64,000 bases of DNA, taken from the NCBI RefSeq assembly GCF_011046735.1, contig NZ_CP049258.1, forward strand, positions 5,164,001 through 5,228,000, given 5' to 3'. Source of the stretch: Nordella sp. HKS 07 (GTDB lineage: Bacteria > Pseudomonadota > Alphaproteobacteria > Rhizobiales > Aestuariivirgaceae). Of this stretch, positions 61,195 to 64,000 are shown in pieces; the first letter of the stretch is position 1; the number at the start of each line of letters is the position of its first letter. Position numbers and translations under genes: made by a program. The notes under the pieces were generated by a model. That model saw nothing but the letters and a program-made list of their open reading frames with translations. It was not told the DNA's origin and did not search any database.

Positions 61195-61811
61195 CCGCCA
61201 GTCCGACCACAGTCGTCTTCGATATCGGCAATGTTCTCGTCTCCTGGGACCCGCGTCATCTTTACCGCCGCTTCTTCGCGGACCGCGAGACGGAGATGGA
61301 GTGGTTCCTGGCAAACATCTGCACCCCGGCCTGGAATGTCGAGCAGGACAGGGGGCGGAGCTTCAAGGACGCGGTCGACCTCCTGGTGAAGGAGCATCCG
61401 GCGCAATGGCATCCGATGATCCGAGCCTATGACGAGTTGTGGCACGAAACGATTTCGGGGCCCATCGAGGGGACGGTCGCTATTCTCGATGCGCTCAGAC
61501 ACAACAATGTACCGATTTATGCCATCACCAACTGGAACCAGGACAAGTTCCGCGAGGCGCTCGAGCGCTTCCCGTTCCTCAAGAGCTTTGCCGGCATCGT
61601 GGTGTCGGGCGATGAGCGCATGCTGAAGCCCGACCGCGAGATCTTCGATCTCTTCTTCGAACGCTACAAGGTGATACCCGAGACAGCGGTGTTCATCGAC
61701 GACAGCCTGCGCAATGTCGAGGGCGCGCGCGCCGCCGGCATGCATGCCGTGCATTTCACCTCGCCTGAGGCCCTGACCCGCGATTTGCGCGCTTTGGGAT
61801 TTTCGGTCTGA
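61191..61811 (+). CDS. HAD-superfamily hydrolase
   Basis: A 206-residue HAD protein overlapping der as ATGA. Motif I is FDIGNVLVSWD, motif II ITNWNQDKF, motif III KPDREIF and motif IV FIDDSLRNVEGA. The second Asp of DxD is Gly (DIGN), as in the YihX-like group of sugar-phosphate phosphatases and haloacid dehalogenase-like proteins. Confidence 0.85.
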   Translation: MTASPTTVVFDIGNVLVSWDPRHLYRRFFADRETEMEWFLANICTPAWNVEQDRGRSFKDAVDLLVKEHPAQWHPMIRAYDELWHETISGPIEGTVAILDALRHNNVPIYAITNWNQDKFREALERFPFLKSFAGIVVSGDERMLKPDREIFDLFFERYKVIPETAVFIDDSLRNVEGARAAGMHAVHFTSPEALTRDLRALGFSV

Positions 61812-62309
61812 CAGGAGCGCGCGGAGGGCATCGTCGGTGCCCGCGAGTGGTCATACGGGGCAGCCGCATGCGCTACGGTTGCTCCTCCGAAAACCGTGTC
61901 ACTCAATTGGCCTGTCGCACCCTCGGGGTGCAGTCCAGTGCAGTCCAAGGCAAAAAACAGGGATTTGCAGGGATTTGCAGGGAATTATCGCGAAACTCGG
62001 GTGGGAATCAAACTATATCAATGGCTTAGTCAAATTCCGGTGCTCAGGAGCAGGGAATTTCCATCTGTTCTCTTCCTAAGACGGGTCATTCGCACAAGCC
62101 CGCCGACAGAGTCGTTCAAGGCAATTCTCCGATGATGAAATTCTCCAATTCCATGTCCGCGCGCGGATAGTCAAGGCTTTAGAGCGCCGGGGGTTCTCGT
62201 GTAATCGGCCCGGCGCTCTATCTCTTTGATTTTGCGCATCGGCTTTCCCGAAAACCGCACGCATGGTCGGGTCAAGCCCGACCACAAGCTTTCCGGATCA
62301 TGCTCTAGT
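61812..62309. other. Intergenic region with repeats
   Basis: No gene is supported. A short tandem repeat of CAGGGATTTG (61967-61990, three near-copies) and the pair GCAGTCCA at 61932 and 61942 are present. A hairpin TAGAGCGCCGGG / CCCGGCGCTCTA spans 62180-62220, and a Rhizobiales-type element (GCATCGGC ... CCGAAAACCG ... TCCGGATCATGCTC) spans 62233-62308 next to the permease stop. Confidence 0.5.
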
Positions 62310-63308
62310 CTAGCCCTGCTTTTCCGGAATGGGTTGCGGCGCCGGTTTGCGGCGGAAGAACTGGGTGAAACCGCCATAGCGGGCGATCTGCTGGTCGGCC
62401 AGGACGCCGAACAGGATCACGGTGCCGATGACGGCGAAATTGAGCGAGCTCGGAATGCCGAGCAGATTGACCAGGTTCTGCAGCACCTGAAGCAGGATCG
62501 TACCCAATACGATGCCGAGGATCGAGCCTTCGCCACCCCTGAGGCTGCAGCCGCCCAGCACCGCCGCGGCGATCGCATAGAGCTCGTAAAAATTTCCGTG
62601 CGAAGCCGGCGAGATGGAGCGGGTGTAAAGGGTCAGGAACACGGCGGCGAGGCCGGCCAGGCCGCCGCAGATGATATAGGCCGATGATATGATGCGCTTG
62701 GTGGGGATGCCGGAATAGCGCGCGGCTTCCTCGTTCTTGCCGACCGCGAAGAGATAACGCCCGAAGACGGAACGGTGCAGCACGATGCCCATGATGATGG
62801 CGATGATGATGAATGCGATGAAGCTGTGCGGGATGCCGAAGGTGCGCCCGGTGGTCAGCCATTGAAGCGCCGGATAGGAGGCGCCGAACGGAAAGCCCGC
62901 AGTGGCATCCTCGGTATAGAAGCGCGCTATGCCGCGATAGATGAGAAGCCCGCATAGAGTGACGATGAAAGGCTGGAGCCCCATTCGTGTGACGAGGAAG
63001 CCATGCCAGGCGCCGAGGATCAGTCCGGCGACGACGATGAGCAGGAAGGCGATGGCCCAGTTGATCTCATAGTTGGAGAGCAGGTCGACGAAGATCACGC
63101 CGAGCAGGGCGAACATGGAGCCGACGGAAAGCTCGATGCCACCGGTAATGATGACGAGGCCGACGCCGATCGAGAATATCCCATAGAGGCCGATGAGGTT
63201 CATCGTGTTGGATAAGTTGGCCGGCAGCAGGAAGCGCGGATTGATGAAGGCGACCGTGGCCGAGACCACGATGATGAGGATGAGGAGGCCCAGGTCTTTC
63301 TTGAGCAT
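62310..63308 (-). CDS. Ribose-type ABC transporter permease
   Basis: A 332-residue RbsC-family permease with about ten membrane helices: GLVIITGGIELSVGSMFALLGV, LQPFIVTLCGLLIYRGIAR, FAVGKNEEAARYSGI, GNFYELYAIAAAVLGGCSL and GGEGSILGIVLGTILL. It imports a pentose or similar sugar with the ATPase encoded upstream. Substrate not determined. Confidence 0.9.
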   Translation of the reverse strand: MLKKDLGLLILIIVVSATVAFINPRFLLPANLSNTMNLIGLYGIFSIGVGLVIITGGIELSVGSMFALLGVIFVDLLSNYEINWAIAFLLIVVAGLILGAWHGFLVTRMGLQPFIVTLCGLLIYRGIARFYTEDATAGFPFGASYPALQWLTTGRTFGIPHSFIAFIIIAIIMGIVLHRSVFGRYLFAVGKNEEAARYSGIPTKRIISSAYIICGGLAGLAAVFLTLYTRSISPASHGNFYELYAIAAAVLGGCSLRGGEGSILGIVLGTILLQVLQNLVNLLGIPSSLNFAVIGTVILFGVLADQQIARYGGFTQFFRRKPAPQPIPEKQG

Positions 63309-63329
63309 GGCGAACTTAGAACTTTCTGT

Positions 63330-63502
63330 TGCGCATCGGGCTGCCGGAATAGCGTGTCACACTTTTCGGCCCGATGCTTCAGAGCCTTTCCCGTTTTGAT
63401 CGAATCAAGGGATTCGATCAAAACGGGATAAAAAGGCTCGACTACATATTATCTGGAGCGCTTCCTTTTCGCGAAAGTCGAGCAACTTTCGCGGGATGCG
63501 CT
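63330..63502. repeat. Rhizobiales-type palindromic elements
   Basis: Three hairpins in a row lie between ATPase and permease genes: GCATCGG ... CCGATGC (63333-63377); a perfect 17-bp stem 63390-63406 / 63411-63427 (CCCGTTTTGATCGAATC); and AGCGCTTCC ... TTTCGCGAAAGT / ACTTTCGCGGGATGCGCT near 63450-63505. They may stabilise or end the ATPase message. Confidence 0.7.
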
Positions 63503-64000
63503 CTAGTTGAGCGTCTTTCCGACCGCCAGTCTGAGCACGTTGTCTTCGCTGAAACGATTGCGTTCGAGCAGCCCGCTGATGCGCCCCTCATGCATCACGG
63601 CGATCCGGTCGCTGACGCCGATCACTTCCTCCATGTCGCTGGAAATCATCAGGATGGCGACGCCGGCGTCGCTCAAGGCGCGCATCAATTCATAGATCTC
63701 CTGCTTGGCGCCGACATCGACGCCGCGCGTGGGTTCGTCGAAGATGATGACTTGTGGCTTCATCGACAGCCATTTCGCCAGCACGACCTTCTGCTGGTTG
63801 CCGCCCGAAAGCGCTCCGGCGGCGACCTCGACACTGGGAGCCCTGATATTGAGACGGTCCTTCTGGCGCATGGCATTGGCGTCCTCGCGCCCGGGCTTGA
63901 CCAGTCCCGCCTCGGCATAGTTCGTCAGATCCGGCAGGGAGATGTTCTGGCTGATCGACACATCGAGCAGGAGGCCGAACTGCTTGCGATCCTCCGGAAC
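63503..64000 (-). CDS. Ribose-type ABC transporter ATPase, partial
   Basis: The C-terminal 165 residues of an RbsA-type double ATPase; the start lies beyond the window. Seen: VPEDRKQFG and ISQNISLPDL, the second-cassette signature LSGGNQQKV, Walker B VIIFDEPTRGVDVGAK, and SSDMEEVIGVSDRIAVM. It couples ATP use to the permease at 62310. Confidence 0.9.
   Translation of the reverse strand, partial: VPEDRKQFGLLLDVSISQNISLPDLTNYAEAGLVKPGREDANAMRQKDRLNIRAPSVEVAAGALSGGNQQKVVLAKWLSMKPQVIIFDEPTRGVDVGAKQEIYELMRALSDAGVAILMISSDMEEVIGVSDRIAVMHEGRISGLLERNRFSEDNVLRLAVGKTLN

Noticed and set aside
59752-61314. Minus-strand ORF of 520 codons
   Set aside because: Antisense shadow of der; no motifs, and the der frame is certain.

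Overview
The window reads as the chromosome of a high-GC alphaproteobacterium, most probably of the order Hyphomicrobiales (Rhizobiales). The grounds are panB, der and bamB in alphaproteobacterial style, many small secreted proteins of rhizobial type, DUF982 and HGGxSTG genes, and intergenic hairpins of the kind scattered through Rhizobiales genomes. I cannot name the genus. No rRNA, tRNA or CRISPR array was recognised.

Region 1 (1-17.9 kb) is a sparse accessory region. It holds three copies of a mini-protein with CxxCxG motifs embedded in dispersed palindromic repeats, several small secreted proteins (one with a 15-bp tandem repeat), a possible structured RNA, and many broken genes: thermonuclease, SGNH hydrolase, methyltransferase, SDR, DNA polymerase A, IS5 transposase and a TPR/serine protease. 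An AT-rich stand-alone TIR gene (8.75-10.29 kb) lies between two HGGxSTG remnants, and a large zincin-like protein has lost the first zinc-ligand histidine.

Region 2 (17.9-27.2 kb) is a compact one-strand module of phage or integrative-element type. It carries an excisionase-like HTH protein, an MT-A70 methyltransferase, hypothetical genes, a primase-like protein and a RepA-like helicase. A cluster of nested inverted repeats after the helicase may be an origin. No integrase or structural genes are visible.

Region 3 (27.4-33.7 kb) carries a truncated ArsR-rhodanese regulator divergent from a DUF2938 membrane protein, an N,N-dimethylformamidase-like protein, a ROK kinase, a methyltransferase and an SDR.

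Region 4 (33.7-42.4 kb) is the most interesting part. One strand carries a SLOG-like protein, two TIR-like proteins, an nSTAND1 NTPase split by a TGA at a CCC-TGA-C site, a 78-residue peptide ending in three consecutive W-x-N motifs, a radical SAM/SPASM enzyme overlapping the peptide gene, and a patatin-like phospholipase. I read it as a candidate conflict (immune) system coupled to a three-residue-cyclophane RiPP.

Region 5 (42.4-64 kb) is ordinary chromosome. It has a DJ-1/PfpI protein, a polyamine-type ABC operon with a frameshifted binding protein, a convergent FbpABC/AfuABC-type operon with an RpiR regulator and a phosphatase, three tandem Cys-rich secreted paralogues, two NnrU proteins, panB, a SufI-like multicopper-oxidase fold, a YfgM-like TPR protein, bamB, der, a HAD hydrolase, and the end of a ribose-type ABC transporter. 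Several genes carry single-base-type frameshifts, so either real decay or sequencing indels must be kept in mind throughout.
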